From: Circinella umbellata
Lineage: Eukaryota; Mucoromycota; Mucoromycetes; Mucorales; Lichtheimiaceae
Direction of reading: 5' to 3'
Assembly (NCBI GenBank): GCA_025093555.1
Contig: JAIWNF010000072.1
Coordinates: 124,001-188,000, forward strand
Length of the DNA: 64,000 bases
In this document: piece after piece, positions 1 to 12,143 of the stretch
Layout of the letters: every line of letters begins with the position of its first letter
Position numbering within the stretch: the first letter of the stretch is position 1
Made by a program: the position numbers and the translations under genes
Notes under the pieces: generated by a model
Told to the model about the DNA's origin: nothing
The model's input: only the letters and a program-made list of their open reading frames with translations
Databases searched by the model: none

Positions 1-443
1 ATCCTCGTCATGGTCGCTACTTGACCGTTGCTACCATGTTCCGTGGTCGCTTATCTACAAAGGAAGTCGAAAATCAAATGTTGGCTGTTCAACAAAAGAA
101 CTCTTCTTACTTTGTTGAATGGATTCCTAACTCCGTCAAGACTTCGTTGTGTGATATTCCACCTGTTGGATTGAAGATGTCTGGTACTTTTATTGGTAAC
201 AGCACATCTATCCAAGAATTGTTCAAGCGTGTCAATGAGCAATTTACTGCTATGTTCCGTCGTAAGGCTTTCATGCATTGGTATACTGGTGAAGGTATGG
301 ATGAAATGGAATTCACTGAAGCTGAATCGAATATGAATGATTTGGTTTCTGAATATCAACAATACCAAGAAGCTGGTGTTGATGACATGGAAGAGGAATT
401 AGATGATGATTATCTTGAAGAAGAACAGGTTTTGGATGAGTAA
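1..443 (+). CDS. TUB2: Beta-tubulin, C-terminal part (gene runs off the left edge)
   Basis: The first complete codon is at base 3 and the frame stays open to TAA at 441-443, giving about 146 residues without an intron. The translation opens with [16 protein letters not shown], the beta-tubulin motif just before the C-terminal helices. It continues with [20 protein letters not shown], the [14 protein letters not shown] motif and [14 protein letters not shown], and ends in the usual acidic tail ([13 protein letters not shown]). Beta-tubulin pairs with alpha-tubulin to build microtubules; the C-terminal surface seen here binds motors and MAPs. The 5' end, GTP-binding part and any upstream introns lie outside the window. 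Family identity is certain; which paralogue of the organism this is cannot be told. Confidence 0.98.
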   Translation, partial: PRHGRYLTVATMFRGRLSTKEVENQMLAVQQKNSSYFVEWIPNSVKTSLCDIPPVGLKMSGTFIGNSTSIQELFKRVNEQFTAMFRRKAFMHWYTGEGMDEMEFTEAESNMNDLVSEYQQYQEAGVDDMEEELDDDYLEEEQVLDE

Positions 444-656
444 AATCTTATTTACTGTCATCCCCCTCCCCCCATAAATCATAATCACATTTTCAGGCTC
501 AATTCTCATTTTTCTTTTCATTTGCCACGATAACAACTCAATACATTCAGAATCAACAAACTCTATTTTATATTAGTATATTATAATATAACATACAATA
601 TATATATATAAAAAAAAAGGAAAACATTTCAATAACAAACACACATAATACCCCCA

Positions 657-706
657 CAACAACAATAACAACAACAACAACACACACACACACACACACA
701 CACACA
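657..706. repeat. Compound (AAC)n/(CA)n microsatellite
   Basis: An AAC-rich stretch passes directly into about a dozen CA dinucleotides, some 215 bp after the beta-tubulin stop codon. It probably lies in or just past the 3' UTR. It is a plain slippage repeat with no sign of further function. Confidence 0.9.
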
Positions 707-2142
707 TTTTTCTCTTTTCTATTTCTTCTCATTTCAATTCAATTCAAACTGATAAAAAAATACCATATTTCTCAAATTACACGATTATTATCTTTCGTTT
801 TTTTTAAGATGTGATGTATTACAAAATTCCACTATATAATGTACCAATTGGGTGGTAATAATAGTAATAACAGTGGTAATAGTTGCTTCGAGATGGGTTG
901 TCGGTTTTTTTTTGTATGTATCACTTTATATTTTTTGACATCTAAAATAAGAACAATTTCTGTAAAAGGAACCAAAGGTATGGCATAAAAATATCCGATG
1001 ATCTGATTTTATCTGAGTTGTTTAATGATTGAATAGCCTTTTTTTGGGGGGAAATATCCTTAAAAAAATTAAAATACGTTTTTTATTCGGTTCTAAAGTA
1101 GTCTTTGACTTTTTTTTTTCGTCAAACATGATTGGTATCCAGAAAAAAACCCATACATAGTTATACCGTAAGTTCTTCATGATACGTAATGCTGTAATGT
1201 GTATATGGTAATAATATGCCTCGGTTTAAGTTGTTTGGTGCCACTGTATTATGTTACACATATCAAGTAAAGTGATACGCTATTAACCAAAAAAAGATTT
1301 ACATAGCATCATCGGCGTGAACTGGGCTTTTTTTTTTGACCACTGGAATTTCTTTATTAATACATATAGTACTACTCTCAACTTCTCTTTCAAATATGTA
1401 AGAAAAAAAGAAGCGCTTCTTACTCACTGGCTGCATATATATCTGCTGAACTTTATTAAAACCTCCTTTATAACTGTAAAGTACTATTATAAACAGATAT
1501 ATATATATGTATATGAGTGGCATGTATTACATATAATAATAATTGACTCTTTAACACTGTCACAACTTCTCATAATATATCTTTCTTATCGCCTGTTATC
1601 CAACTACTCCTGCTCTAACCTTGAACTGCTTATGGATTTGAACACTTGTAATCTCTCTAATAAAAAAATTAGATAGTAATAAGTAAATTATTGATAAATC
1701 AAAGAATAAAGATATATTTGTAATATAAATGAGCATAAATGAAAATGTTGTTATGGAGCTGGGAGAGAGGCAGAACGAACTACATGGCCCATCAATGTCT
1801 ACTTGGGTTCTACAATGAGATCATCAAAACCCCTTTTAAAAGTAATCAAAAAAAGAAAAAAAAAACCTAATTATAAGCAAGTTTCAGTTGCTCGTCTCTA
1901 GTAATGTAATTTCTCTCCTCAGAGACACTTTTTTCAGTGTAAAGCTTTTCAAAGAAAAATATAACTTACACTCCCTCTTTAATACTTTGAAATAACATTA
2001 ACGCGAAAAGATTATCATATACTATCTTAATAAAAAAAAGGTAGGTGTTGAAACTTAGATTTAACAAAAGCGTAAAAAAAAAGTGCCGTGCGACTTGGTT
2101 TCCCTTTAATGCGTTTTTATCATTATGGGTATATATTTTTGG

Positions 2143-2167
2143 GGAATGCCTACAGGCGAGCCAAAAA
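2143..2167 (+). repeat. Relic resembling the end of the 41.4-kb TIR element
   Basis: The 25 bases match the left terminus of the element at 41393 in about 21 positions (shared pattern GGAATGnCTACnGGCGnGCC followed by A's). No partner inverted copy was found nearby, so this looks like a solo or degraded terminus of the same repeat family. Confidence 0.5.
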
Positions 2168-2204
2168 ATAGGGCCATTTTTCATTTTTTTTGTGAAAATA
2201 AAGG

Positions 2205-2224
2205 GGTGTGAAAATTAACGGATA
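2205..2224 (+). repeat. 20-bp direct repeat, copy 1
   Basis: GGTGTGAAAATTAACGGATA occurs here and again at 2974-2993. Around both copies there is a similar A-rich, GGGG-containing lead-in (near 2190 and 2900), so the repeated unit is longer but diverged. Confidence 0.7.
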
Positions 2225-2973
2225 GGTACGTACTATGAAGTTTTTCTCAAAGAATGTGCATATTGAATAACTTTAGCTCACTACTGTATATCTTTTAATG
2301 TAACAAAATATGTATTAACTAATAAATTATTTCTATGTGCTTGTTCATAACGCATTTTTCAACTATTTCTTGTTCTTATTGAGCACAGCTATAACTTTTT
2401 TTTTGAAAGGAAATAACTATATATAGTCCCAAGAGGTGCAGAGATAATTCTTTTTTTTATATACGTGACTCCATTTTTCATTTTTTTTCTCAATCTCTCT
2501 ATGTTTTTGCTCTATACATACACAAACACAATGACAGTAACCAAATCTAACATTGGATTGACAGCTGAACAGTATAGTATTCGGGCTAAATAGAAAAAAC
2601 TTAGCCCACGAACTATGACAAACTACTGATCACTAGCATTATGGGCTAAAAGTGAGCTCGACTTGTTAAAGGGACCTGATATTAGTACGATATCCAAAGG
2701 CTTAATTAAGGAGAGAAAAACAAGAAGAAAATAAACATTCAATGAACTCTTATGAAAAAACATGCAAGTGGCGTAATAAAAAAGCAACCCATTCATGTTC
2801 TGTATACTAATTTAATTGCAATCCTTATATTTATCACATACGTAAATAATTTTTTTTTATTATATCCGTTAAGGATTCAATGCCACTCGGTGCTATGAAA
2901 ATGAAATAAAAGGGGATGTGAAATTTTTTTTATATTATTTCTACCATTCCTTGACTTTTGGTGAAGTTAATGA

Positions 2974-2993
2974 GGTGTGAAAATTAACGGATA
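2974..2993 (+). repeat. 20-bp direct repeat, copy 2
   Basis: Identical to 2205-2224. The reverse complement of its last 12 bases (TATATCCGTTAA) occurs at 2861-2872, so copy 2 also forms an inverted pair. This fits a decayed mobile element between about 2.2 and 3.0 kb. Confidence 0.65.
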
Positions 2994-3316
2994 TGAAACT
3001 AACGGGGATTGCTGTATAATTTACATATAACAGTAATATGAAAGTAGCAAGCTACATCTTTAGTATTATTATTGACAGGAATAAATGAAAGAGTGACAGC
3101 CCAAGTTACAACCAACTTCGTTATAAAAACCGGGGTGTAAAGTTATAGTCCTGAGTGATTTACAGCCCCCACTGGTGCACATGGTTGTAAATTACATGAT
3201 CAAAACACTGGTATATCACTAGTCGATAAGTGTTTGAATCTTGCTGCGGAAATCTAGTTTGGTTGTTATTGAGTATTTGTCTTTTATTACATCGTAGTTA
3301 CTACCAAGGTAGATAC

Positions 3317-4124
3317 ATGGCGTCTCAACTACCCTACCAACTTAGACCATCCGCTCGGAACCAAACATCTATATCAGCGACAGCAGCAAACAGTCAAAAT
3401 CACAGTATCACTGCTTTGGCACCAATTGAGTCAAAGGCAACTACTGCACGTCCTGATCTTACATTATATCGATTTGCGATGGAGTTCAGAGCAGCAGAGT
3501 GTGGAAAAGAGGATGATGTGGGGATTGGAAAAAAGAAGATAGTTGAATCAAATTTACACTGTCCAAAAATCTTAAAGGCGGTGTTGGTGTTCATTGGCAA
3601 AAAATGTGATAACAATTTGATGGTACTCCAATCATCTAAAATTATTGGATTTACCCAGTTTCGTACGTATTCTTTTTATTTTTTCTTTTTACCTTTATAA
3701 ACCATGGTTTTATTTATCGATTATTATTATTTCTGTTAACTAGACTTGCGAATGAGGATGCATTTATTGAACATTCCTAACGGATTTGTATGTGGTATTC
3801 AACTCACTGAACAGTATGAAGTTCCCACTACTCCATCACTAATGTCGGCCGGTTTGTTTCAAATATTGAAAATAACATCCAAATCCAAGGTATTTATTTA
3901 TACATTTTCTTGCCTGATGCACATATGTTTGAAGCAGATTATTAATATATTGTCTTATTGTTTTTCCTCTCCTTTTGTTTATTTTGTTGTAGAAAACGGT
4001 CCAGAACTCGATCAAGGATGTAAGGCCATCCCCAACGGTGGTTGTTATAGTGGTTGTTATGTCAAATTTAGCAGCTTCTCTAACACCCAGCTCTCGCAGC
4101 GGTAGTTGTTACAATGGAGTTTAA
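3317..4124 (+). CDS. Unknown protein, three exons
   Basis: Predicted exons are 3317-3662, 3744-3889 and 3993-4124, giving 207 residues. Both introns (81 and 103 bp) have GT-AG ends and keep the frame, in phase 1 then phase 0, with pyrimidine-rich or TAG acceptor ends. The only in-frame ATG is 3317; open frame upstream lacks ATG. The protein has a Ser/Thr/Ala-rich start, a basic middle (GIGKKKIVE), a HCPKILKAVL segment and a core reading RMRMHLLNIPNGFVCGIQL. No catalytic motif is recognised. The clean splicing argues for a real or recently active gene. It lies alone between repeat-rich flanks, so it may belong to an expanded accessory family. Function unknown. Confidence 0.6.
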
Positions 4125-6171
4125 CAACTGCTTGACTTCAAAAAAAAAATCACTTGTATATTTCCAAAATGAGCAAGGAGCAATCGTGTGTCGCACGTAG
4201 AGGTATTTTCCTCTACTTGTTGATCGGGTTCCCTTCTTTGTTTACGCTTTTGAAGCAATGCAACAATTATTTTAGTTTTCTTGATTGAAATTTCCAACTG
4301 TAACAAATGGTGTCACATAACACGCTTCACAATATGGCCAATCTGGTTATTAGATATTGTTACGCGGGCTGTTAATTAGGGTAATTCAACAACCACCACT
4401 GCGGAGGGTCTCAAGTGGTTATGTGAAAAGCAAAGTAGAAGAAGATCCGGATTTGATTTCATGCAAAGATTATGAAAACATTACTCGAACTCCCTCCGCT
4501 ACCACAGGTCTCTGATAAAAAGAACAAAAGAAGAATACCCTTTACAGTCAACATCAACGGTCATCAACAGTAACATGGAGCGCTCAATATATTGAAGTCT
4601 TGTTACACGAAAGGAATGTAATAGATAAATCAAGAGTTTTTTTTTCTTATTATATAAAAAGTAACAGTTAAGATTAATTTATAAAGGATAAGTCATGATT
4701 AATAATCATAGAATGCAAAAATTAGAAATAATACGTAGGACGACGCAAAAATAAAAATTTCTAATTGTAGGCTGTATGGATGATCCTTTCAAAGAGAAAT
4801 AAAAAAAAAATTATGTCAAATTGTACGTATGTAGATTAGAATTTTTGTTTTATCTAAGCAACTGCTTTTCTTTTTATTAGTAACAACAGGTGCCCTTTTT
4901 CTTTTTGGTTGCAGTTTTGTTGTTGTTATAGTGTGACAAAGCCCTATTATTTGTCAAAGCTTTGGTCGTTTCATATTTTTTTGTAGGACGCATAGCATAT
5001 ATCATATATATGTTACTACTATAAATAATTTACTACGACTATTCCTTTCATATGATTTAGGGTCAATTCAAAAGTACTTTTTTTTTCAGAAATGTTTTAA
5101 TAATACTAAATAAAATTGAATTTCTGCAAAATAATAATTATAATGGCCCATTTCTTAATAAAAAAAAAAGAGTACGTACTGTCAGAAGCGTGTTTGAATA
5201 ATACGCTCACGACAATATTAAAGTGAGAACAACTTATGAATTTAATTGTATGTTGCTTTTATAAGATGTATTAATATTCTAGCAAACAAAGAAGCATGAT
5301 TGTGTACACAAACAAAAAAGCACGGCACACACACACACACACACATGAGTTTATATATCTTATTTTATGATGTCTATAATTAATATATAGAAAAAAATAT
5401 GAGGTACGTGGCTTTAGGCCAATGGTTTCATATTCTTTCAAAGTCTCACTGACTGTCAGAATCTCTTTTTCATTAATTTAAAAATGTATTATTTCAAGCG
5501 GAACACACACATACAATAAAAAAAAGTTCAATTAATTTAAGAAAGCTTGTTTATTAAAGTTTAGTTATTAAATAACAGGATGCATAGTTTATGAATTATT
5601 TTGGATAGGATACATTAATAATTTTAATATAATCTCTGCGTAGGGGAGGGGATTACAAGTAGATTTAGAAAGAAGGGGCTTGGTGTATAATCGTTGACGT
5701 TAGCAATAAACGCAACTTTCACTTTTTGTTCTACATAATAGGTGTAATATAGATATTGTGTTAATATGCAAAAGCAATATTATTCATAGCTCATTTGTAA
5801 ACAAAACATGCATCAAATAAAGATAATTTATCCCGTGATGACATGTGCCTTTTTAAAGATGATTTGCCACTCAGGTATAAGTTGTTTATTTGTTATTATT
5901 TGAAGTGTCGTATACATAAATAAAATAATGAGACCATCAGTTTGTTTTTTTATAAGTGATGCAGTATAACCCATAATCATGATTGCTTATTAACCAACAA
6001 TCATATAATATAACATTTATCAGTTTTTAATGCTAAATTTTAATATTATTGATTTATTTTTATTAACAAAAGAATGCATATAGATGTTGATGGGTGTTTT
6101 TTTATACAAAATTTTTATCTACTATTACGTACTATTATATGTTACTATTACTATAATCATTATCATTATTA
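4125..6171. other. Intergenic region
   Basis: About 2 kb, mostly AT-rich spacer. A somewhat richer stretch at 4360-4520 has no coherent ORF and could be a decayed repeat. A (CA)n run sits at about 5326-5345. Nothing else could be supported. Confidence 0.5.
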
Positions 6172-7178
6172 CTAAAATAATACATCACCCATCACAATTT
6201 GATGAAATGCTGCTGATTTATCTTTAATTAATTTGTTTTTAACAATTGTTTTTGTTGGTTTTACCGTTGTTGCTGTTGACGATGTTAATGATGAGTGCTT
6301 TTTCGAGGGACCCCAAAATACTTCAATAGGTTGCTCTCTGACACTTTCTCTGTATAAAAGTGTTTGTATCAATCCAGGTATCGGTGAAATTTCCATTTGT
6401 ACAAGTGGTCGCCATGTACCATCATCCATTTTTTTATCATTGGTTTCCACAATATGGATACTCGATATCCTTCCCCGGATTCCATTTTTTTGTTCTTCAC
6501 TACCACCTTGAAATCGTTGAAACCATGTATGTAATACTTGATCCAATGCATATGTACTAAACTGGAAATTGATTGGCGAACCTTTTAAAGATCGTTGTCG
6601 TAATCGATGTACTGCATCCACGCTAGCATATCCTTCCAATCGAATAGGTTCATCTGCTGAAAAATAAGTAATATTTTTTAAGACCATCATAGCATAATGT
6701 GGGAAAGAAGATTGTGGTGGATTGTTGTGGTGATCGTCGTCATCATGTGGGTTGTCGTGTTGGTGAATAGGCTGGTCCGGGCCAAATCGATGAAAAGGTG
6801 CATCCATTCGAAAAACATAGCCTTTTTTTTATAAGTGTATCATTTGAGAAGGGTGAAAGAAAAGGAAAAAAAATATATACATTATTAGTATATATGATTA
6901 TTTCTTTTTATCTTCTCTTCCAATTTAATCAACTACAAACAAAAAAATATCACCACTCCATTTTTAACTAAAAAATATGTCATACCAAATGGAGTTGGAT
7001 CACTAAGGTCAGTATCATAGCCTTGGTGAATATCCAATACTTCTTTGATCGGTTGAACAGATGATAAAGACGATGATGCTTGAGAAACATCAATTATTGA
7101 AGATAATATCATGATGAACATAAACAAAGCCCATATTAATTCACTGTTAAAATAATAACGGCGGTTTAAAGCTGTCAT
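6172..7178 (-). CDS. Secreted or signal-anchored protein of unknown function
   Basis: Two exons on the minus strand: 7178-6986 and 6821-6172, joined across a 164-bp GT-AG intron (phase 1), giving 280 residues ending at TAG. Residues about 14-34 are a strongly hydrophobic run (LIWALFMFIMILSSIIDV) after basic residues, typical of a signal peptide or signal anchor. The join gives a smooth PTPFGYVFRMDAPFHRFGPD segment. A His/Asp/Asn-rich stretch follows, then about 150 residues with regular beta-like spacing, including an NIT glycosylation sequon. No family was recognised and no enzyme motif seen. It probably works in the secretory pathway or outside the cell. It is transcribed in the same direction as the downstream PX gene, 411 bp away. 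Confidence 0.75.
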
Positions 7179-7589
7179 TATTTATATTTTTCTTTAAATA
7201 GAAGAATAGATTAGAAAAGGAAAATAAAAGGAAAAGGAAAAGAAACTATAACATATGAAAAAAAAAGGATGGAAGAAAAAAGAAAAGAATGTGAAAAAAT
7301 AAAAAAAAAAATAAAAAAAAAATACTAGCAACTAGAAAAGCGCGGGCACTTATTAAAGGCTAAATACGGCACATCTTTTGGTTCGGTTTAGAATTCTTCA
7401 TAAAAAGAAAAAAAAATGATATATACTTTGTATTATATAACTATGATTATTATTATACATTTATATGACGCATTTCTATCCTTATAATAATATATACTAA
7501 TATATATGTGTGTGTATGTATATGGGTGTGTGTGAGAGTACTAATGATGGTGTTATAAAAGAAGAAAAGGTTACAAATAAAATTTTTTA
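7179..7589. other. Intergenic spacer between two minus-strand genes
   Basis: This 411-bp stretch must hold the promoter of the secreted-protein gene and the 3' end of the PX gene. It is dominated by A-rich runs and TATATA tracts. No specific factor site could be assigned. Confidence 0.5.
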
Positions 7590-10500
7590 TCAATTTGTTG
7601 TTGTTGTTTGTTCCAGGGCTTGTTCTTGTTTCGAAGTTGTTCTACTAAGACGTAACCCTTGTTCCATCATACTAGTAACATCTTGAACAAAATAAGGAAG
7701 TATAGAAGGCAGAATTTTAAGAACAGGGGGTTCAAGTTCTTCCCCAGGAGATCTCAAGAAAACACTTGAACGCCTTCGTCCTCCTACTTTTCGTAATTTA
7801 TCATCATCATCATCCTCACTGTCACTCGTATTTACACTTGAGGTATCATTATCATCGGTTAATCCGGAACTACTGGTATCTTCTGAATCTATATCTTCTA
7901 TATCATTGATCACACCCATAATATCCATATAACTAGGCAAAAATTGGATCAGATCTTGATAATCCTCTCTTGAATTTTTTACCATTAAGTTTTCTACTTG
8001 GTTATGATTATTATTGCTAGAAGTATTCTTGTGTACTTCCACTTTTCTACGAGTACGTTCTAAATGTAACAGTTTTTGTTGCCTTCGATGTTCACATAAC
8101 GCATCAACTTCGTCTCTTAATGCTTGATATTGATCTGGATGAACGCCGGCTGACACCACCACTTTTTGTAGATCCAATGGTTGATCTGGAGAAATACCGC
8201 GTGTCAACGATCCCAAAATATGATCAATATATCCAACCAATTCATCAAATAGGTGTGAAGTATCTTGCGCATGGACTCGATGAACAAATTGATAAAAATT
8301 TTGCTCATGTCGTTGTACTAAATGTACAAATGGTTCAACAGTGTTGGTGTCGACGGTAGCAGTTTCTAAGTTATCCAGTAGTTGTATCAGATCGCTCATA
8401 AATGCAGATAAATGCTGAATTGATTCCCCAATGTTGGCTGCCTTGTAAACTTGAGCCAAAGGCTGATAAAAAATCGCAAATAGCTTTTTCAGTATTTCGC
8501 CTGTGATGCCTTGGAATACCAACGTCATTAATAGTTCTTGCTCCCGTTTACGCGCTCTTAAAAGCCATAGATCGTAGAGGTTTTTGAGTAATTTTTTGGC
8601 TTTTTTGTTTGTGTGGTTATTGTTGTTACCGTTGCCATTATTATCATTGTTTTGAAGGAAGGTAAGGTTGACAATTTGTTCAGGCGCCAACTTGGGCTCG
8701 ATATCTTCTCGTTGAAGTAGTACGAGGGTTTCAAGAATAGGATTGGTGGCGACTTTTTTTAAGAGTATATTTAGATTATGCTAACGTTACAAGATTATTA
8801 TGATTTTTTTCTTCTTACCTCGACTAGTCGTGGTAGTAGTACTATTGACTTCTCCAGGTACAGCAGTATACACAGCATTAGCTACTTTGGAACATAATAA
8901 TTCATCATCAATCTTTTCTTCAAGTGTTTGAATATCCTTTTCAATTACTTTGGTATCTTCTTCCATGTTCGCCAATATCACTCTAAGAAAACAAACAAAA
9001 TAACATATATGCATGTTAAAGTTCTGCGTTTAACCATAATTGTCATCTATCATCCTTCTCCCCGCTCCTCCTTTATTTCCAAACGCTTATTTTCCCTCCC
9101 CCCCCCAATATTTTTCTTACCTTTGAAACAAACTTCTACCTCCAAGTGGTTGGGCAAGAAATAAATCTAATACCATTTTGACAATTGCAATTGGATTTGA
9201 TAATTTAAGAATAGTCGCCATGGTACGATAGGGCATAAAACTATGAGTACGTCTAAGAGTTGCTGTATTTTCAGCAGCCATGTCGTCCGTGACAAAGTGT
9301 GTATGTAATGTAAATGCAAAACTAAGCGACAATAAGATAAAAAAAAATCAACACAAAAGGTTAATTACTATTGTTTTGATAAAAGAATATCATATTTTTT
9401 TCACTATTTCCCCAATCCTCTTCGTGCATAAAAAATAATAACGCACGTGTAGAAGAAGAAGACTCAACAAAAGGAACGAAGAAAACAAAAAAAAAACTTA
9501 CTTGATGCGACCCCATTCAAAAGCTTTTCTTAAAGTATCTGGAAGATCTGTAAGTTGTTCTGTTTGTTTGATAGTTTCAATCACCTGAACCAATCCTCCG
9601 GGTTGCATAACTTGCTTTTTGAGCATTTCCAATAAATCAGTCAATGCTACAACTTTTTCATCCACCTCTTGTCGAAATTTTTTCTCTTGCTCTATTCGTT
9701 TGATATCCATTTCTTTACGTCGTTCTATATCATTCAGTTCTTCTGGTGATAATGAAGTAGAAGGGATTGGATCGTTGATAAGAAAGGCACGGACAGCTGC
9801 TGCTTTGGACAATTTTGTATGATCAATGATACGCCGTAAAAAGGAGCGTAATAATAACCGATCCTTATCTCGATAAAAGTCGCCTGCATCCCGTGATGTT
9901 TTGCCAGGAACCATGGGAACGTTCAGGCGAGGAAATTTGCTCTTAAGATGATCATGTAGTTGTCGAAATTGTCCATGTCGACGTGTGACATATATGTTTT
10001 CTTTTGAACCATCATTTTTCTCAATTGTTGAACTGATAATGAATTCTGCATGTGTCGTTCTACCAAGGAATGTCCGCGATTCACTTACTTCACGCTTAAA
10101 ATTTTTAATTAAAAAAAATTTGAAAAATTCATGTGAATAGGAACAACTTTAGAAACTCTTTTGTATTATATATTTTTAACCTTTCTACTTGGCTCCTATC
10201 AACATAACACCCCCCAATCATTTCTTTCTTTTTTATCACTTACCACAGTGACAATATTGACATCTGTAAACAATAACCCCTTTTTAGTTTCATGCCCTTC
10301 GTTAGTTGATGATGATGATGACTTGATATCCTTATTGATATCTTGCTTTTCAGCTATAGCAGTAGCAGCTACTGTTGCTTCTTCCTCCTGTTTTTGTGCT
10401 AAATCTTTGGGCGTCACCTTGATACTTTCTTCTTGACCTTGCACTGTCTTAATGCCAACATTAAGAGCCAAAATGAGTGTTTTTTCTAATTTGCGTGTCA

Positions 10501-10891
10501 TGACTTGACGTTGTGTTGCATCAGCTTGACTTGGTGCATATGTATTTAATTGAACTTTGCCAAATTCATTCAAGAATTCATAAGCCTTATTCCAAAATTC
10601 CTTGTTCTTAACCTTAGTATTGTCGTCGTTATTGTTGTTGTCGTCATCACTGTTGCTGTCATTATTGTTGTCATGTGTTGGTTGTTGTTGTTGTTTAAGT
10701 AAAGGAAACTCTACAATAATATGTTGAAAAACATACCGCAAAAACGGAAGATCGGTTGTTTCGGAATGAGATTCATGAACAAGTCGAGCTAATAGATCAG
10801 GCTTTCGTCGAACTTTTTCTAGTTCTTGGCGAAGTTGAATAGCAAGTAGTTCACGTTTGAAATAATGAATTTGTTGTGGTGATAGATCCAT
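7590..10891 (-). CDS. PX-domain protein with PXB and DUF3818 regions (yeast Ypr097w-like)
   Basis: Five exons on the minus strand: 10891-10244, 10094-9502, 9321-9121, 8982-8819 and 8752-7590, all with GT-AG introns in matching phase, giving 922 residues. Residues about 1-100 resemble the PX-associated (PXB) domain, interrupted by an Asn/Asp-rich run. Exon 2 holds the PX domain, with YVTRRHGQFRQLHDHLKSKF as the phosphoinositide-contact strand and helix. The following part matches DUF3818: DLPDTLRKAFEWGRI, then HSFMPYRTMATILKLSNP, and LDLFLAQPLGGRSLFQR. The C-terminal third has acidic and Ser-rich linkers. PX proteins of this layout are peripheral membrane proteins that bind phosphoinositides and act in lipid or membrane traffic. 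Identity rests on domain order; the exact role is unknown. Confidence 0.9.
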
Positions 10892-11182
10892 TCATATAAA
10901 ATTTTCGTTGTTGCCAAGTAAAGAAAAAAAAAAAAGAAAAGAAAAAAAAAAAAGGAAAAGCGAGAGAGAAAGGTGACAGAAAGCTGAATATCGGATGGGT
11001 GAAACTTTCTGTATCCTTCCAATCTAAATATGGGTTTCCCGAAAAATAAAGGTTAGTGGCATGACACCCTCCCCACCCCTTCTCTTTTTCCTTGTCCCTT
11101 GAGTAAGAAATTTTTTAAGTAAAAACCATGACTTTATGTATGATGAAATAATAACGTGTCAAAAAAATTTAATAAGTAATAT

Positions 11183-12143
11183 TTAAGCGATCTCTTTCCA
11201 AAGTGTATCATTAAGATAATGAATGTTATCACATCCAATGCCCTTATTTTTTTGGCGACTAAAATACATAAAAAAGAGGAATTAGAATTATATTTTGGCA
11301 ACCATTTTTTTTCCCATTCTATTATGCCACAGTTTCCCTAGATGACTTGAAAAGCATGATAGTAATAATAATAAATTAAAAATACACCTACATGTCTTCT
11401 GTACTCATGATCAATTTTCCAACAGCAAGTGCATTTTCCTTTCCTTCAGCCATGATTGCAACAGTTGAACCATTTGGAAGATCAATATCCATTCTGGCAC
11501 CCTTGGATGTCAATCCTGGGCACATGATATTAGCACCCGACAAAACGAATTTGATAGCGCCACGATCCACTTGAAGCTTTGGAAGAATATCTGGGTCTAA
11601 TAATAATAATGATATACATGAATAATTATTTTCTTTATTTCATGTACATCGACAAATATATACTTTACATTTATGTAAAAGTTTCAAAGTAGGGAAATAG
11701 GGTCCGTCGAAATGTTGAAAGAATAAAATCTCGCCATTGATTGACAAGAAAGAAATATGATCGTGTCTATATAAGAAACGGTTGAAGTTGATGGTGGTTG
11801 GTGGTGATAATAAGTACCAGTAGGTATGTTTCTTTGGGTATAAACATAGTATAATAAGTAGTTTGTTACCCTTTGATCTGAATAATAGGTGTCTTTTTTG
11901 GCAACAATTCATCCATTACATGATTCAGTGTTGGAAACTGATCTTGTAATTTACTACGGATCGCTCGTTGTACGGACGATTTCAATTGGGATTGTCCAGC
12001 AATGTTTTCCTGGAAACTGAATCTGTATGTACATAAATACGAGTCATTGTTTTAGTTTATGAAATGAACGAGATTGGACTTGATGAAAAAAAAATAATAA
12101 TTAAAACTTTTTGCTTTTTTTTTTTTCTTTACTTTTTGAACAT
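11183..12143 (-). CDS. TMA20: MCT-1/Tma20 translation factor with PUA domain
   Basis: Five exons on the minus strand: 12143-12133, 12022-11870, 11766-11669, 11596-11392 and 11258-11183, giving 180 residues, against about 181 for animal MCTS1. The first exon is only 11 nt (MFKK minus one base). Family landmarks are MFKKF at the start, [34 protein letters not shown], the PUA block [19 protein letters not shown] and the ending [14 protein letters not shown]. Tma20 with its partner Tma22/DENR binds the 40S subunit and acts in recycling and reinitiation in the cytosol. Every splice junction restores the family sequence, so the model is firm. It lies 291 bp upstream of the PX gene on the same strand. 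Confidence 0.96.

Larger units (their letters stand above)
444..3316. other. Intergenic region with simple repeats and repeat relics
   Basis: About 2.9 kb of AT-rich DNA with many A/T homopolymers and no ORF that looks coding. Near the tubulin stop there is an (AAC)n tract running into a (CA)n tract at about 657-706. From about 2140 to 3150 the sequence holds repeat relics: a GGAATG...GGCG..GCC motif at 2143-2167 related to the TIR element at 41.4 kb, and a 20-bp direct repeat at 2205 and 2974. The remainder looks like untranslated flank and neutral spacer. Confidence 0.6.

Noticed and set aside
51..368. Long minus-strand ORFs over the beta-tubulin exon
   Set aside because: They are antisense shadows of the conserved tubulin frame.
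3400..3615. Minus-strand 71-codon ORF
   Set aside because: Antisense to exon 1 of the spliced gene at 3317-4124; composition fits a shadow.
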